Below, one piece after another: positions 5,034-6,007 of a stretch of DNA of 6,007 nt; within the stretch, counting starts at the first letter, position 1; every line of letters starts with the position of its first letter. The notes beneath the pieces were generated by a model, which did no database searches, was not told the DNA's origin, and worked only from the letters and a program-made list of their open reading frames with translations. Position numbers and translations under genes: made by a program. The stretch lies in the NCBI GenBank assembly GCA_002404465.1, contig DHJT01000014.1:1-6007 (forward strand), given 5' to 3'. This stretch comes from Sutterella sp. UBA4713. GTDB lineage: Bacteria > Pseudomonadota > Gammaproteobacteria > Burkholderiales > Burkholderiaceae_F.

Positions 5034-5894
5034 ATGCAAAATCCCTTGATCGATCCTGTGATTTCCGTTGAACAACTTAAGAGTATTGAAAAGACGGAGG
5101 ACCTTGTCATTCTTGACTGTCGAGGGACATTGACAACTTCCGGTGCCGGCAATCTCCTCTTTGATGTCGGGCATATTCCCGGAGCCTTCCACGTTGACAT
5201 GTCACGCGATATCACGGGAAAAAGAAACGGCCAAAACGGTCGTACTCCGATGGCCGACCCCGAAGTCTTCGCACAAACATTACGAAAGTTCGGAGTTAAT
5301 CGCACCAGCACTGTCGTCGTCTATGACACGGGGCTGATGAATTTTGCGCCGCGTGTCTGGTTTACCATACGGGCTACGGGGCTTGCAAATGCTTTTGTTT
5401 TGGACGGAGGATTCGCTGCCTGGCAGGAAGCCGGCTACCCGATCACAGGCCACGAGTCCGTGAGAAAAACGGGAAACTTTACAGCCGCCCCGTGCCTTGA
5501 GCGGATTTTTTCGACAGAGGAAATCGAACAGAACCTCTTAACACACCGTTATCTTCTCCTTGATGCACGGATTGAAGAGGTCTATCTCGGGAGTAGCGCC
5601 GGACCGGACGCAAAAGCCGGGCACATTCCTGGCTCCGTCAATCATCCCAATCGACTCAATGTCGCTCAGAACGGATTGCTTCTAAGTAAAGAAACCTTGC
5701 GCCGAACTTTTCTTCGCCTAAGCGACGGACACCCCGAACGCATCGTGCACACCTGCGGCTCGGGAATTGCTGCCTGCGGAAATCTTGTAGCGATGCGCCA
5801 TGCCGGATTAGCAAGTGCCGGCGTCTACATCGGAAGTTTTTCAGCATGGATCAGTAATCCGATGCACCCGATCAGTACCGAAGACGAGAGCTAA
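5034..5894 (+). CDS. Two-domain sulfurtransferase (rhodanese), mercaptopyruvate-type active loop
   Basis: A 286-residue protein of two rhodanese domains, the usual size for the SseA/TST family; no signal peptide, so cytoplasmic. Domain 1 (about 8-138) has VILDCR (25-30) and FDVGHIPGAFHV (43-54), which fits rhodanese signature 1, but no catalytic cysteine after VVVYD (94-98), as usual for the inactive N-terminal domain. Domain 2 (about 158-275) has LLLDAR (174-179), AGHIPGSVNHP (195-205) and the active loop CGSGIAA (241-247) with nucleophile C241. In this family CGSGxxA is typical of 3-mercaptopyruvate sulfurtransferases, whereas CRKGxxA marks thiosulfate sulfurtransferases, so transfer of sulfur from 3-mercaptopyruvate to thiol or cyanide acceptors is the better guess. 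The C-terminal signature is degenerate: YIGSFSAW (265-272) has Ile and Ala where Asp and Glu are usual. It follows a terminator, so it is probably independent of the transporter gene. Start set by GGAGG five bases upstream. Confidence 0.9.
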   Translation: MQNPLIDPVISVEQLKSIEKTEDLVILDCRGTLTTSGAGNLLFDVGHIPGAFHVDMSRDITGKRNGQNGRTPMADPEVFAQTLRKFGVNRTSTVVVYDTGLMNFAPRVWFTIRATGLANAFVLDGGFAAWQEAGYPITGHESVRKTGNFTAAPCLERIFSTEEIEQNLLTHRYLLLDARIEEVYLGSSAGPDAKAGHIPGSVNHPNRLNVAQNGLLLSKETLRRTFLRLSDGHPERIVHTCGSGIAACGNLVAMRHAGLASAGVYIGSFSAWISNPMHPISTEDES

Positions 5895-5976
5895 AGGTCC
5901 TACTAAGATTACTCGAATAAAGTCACGATTTTTCGGGCGTTTTTCCAAATAAAAGCGTATTAAAATTTTCCCCCTT

Positions 5977-6007
5977 CACGCGCAAAGGGTGCGCGTGTCT
6001 TTTGCTT
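5977..6007 (+). terminator. Probable terminator of the sulfurtransferase gene, at window edge
   Basis: CACGCGC (5977-5983) and GCGCGTG (5991-5997) form a perfect seven-pair stem with a seven-base loop, followed by the T-rich tail TCTTTTGCTT, which reaches the window end. It lies 82 bases after the stop codon; the stretch 5895-5976 between them is AT-rich and shows no gene. Confidence 0.65.

Noticed and set aside
5920..5960. T-rich stretches after the sulfurtransferase as a first terminator
   Set aside because: T runs are present (TTTTT after CGA and after GGGCG) but no stable stem precedes them; the hairpin at 5977-5997 is the better candidate.

Overview
The window looks like a chromosomal segment of a bacterium with roughly 50% G+C and compact, directional genes. 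Family content (a DUF1846 protein, a YkvI-type transporter, a sodium:neurotransmitter-symporter-type carrier, a class III PLP enzyme) fits an amino-acid-using anaerobe or host-associated bacterium. I cannot place it more precisely: nothing in the window is a taxonomic marker. I see no mobile element, CRISPR array, tRNA or rRNA.

Layout. Bases 1-569 (minus) hold the N-terminal 189 codons of a DUF1846 protein that runs off the left edge. Bases 570-803 are non-coding and carry two GC-rich hairpins, the right one a good terminator for the next operon. Bases 804-3246 (minus) are a two-gene unit transcribed leftwards: a class III PLP-dependent enzyme resembling isoleucine 2-epimerase/GABA aminotransferase (1918-3246), then, 31 bases on, a YkvI-family membrane protein (804-1886). 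Bases 3247-3542 are a divergent control region. It has a good sigma70-type promoter for the rightward gene, overlapping inverted repeats, and on the minus strand a terminator-like structure in the leader of the PLP gene. Bases 3543-4898 (plus) encode an NSS/SNF-family transporter, closed by a clear intrinsic terminator at 4965-4994. Bases 5034-5894 (plus) encode a two-domain sulfurtransferase (rhodanese, active loop CGSGIAA), followed by a terminator at 5977-6007 at the window edge.

How they may work together. One PLP enzyme predicted to act on amino acids sits between two unrelated-in-sequence transporters that both belong to the LeuT-fold superfamily: YkvI co-transcribed with it, and the NSS carrier divergent from the same control region. 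The simplest reading is an amino-acid uptake and conversion (transamination, racemisation or epimerisation) locus, with one carrier for substrate and the other for product. The substrate cannot be read from the sequence. The sulfurtransferase lies beyond a terminator and is probably an independent unit.

Most notable points. The PLP enzyme has Glu instead of the near-invariant Asp that contacts the PLP ring nitrogen, plus other changes around the cofactor. The NSS carrier has two Cys residues in its unwound TM1 substrate segment. The divergent region holds a possible attenuator and a possible operator.
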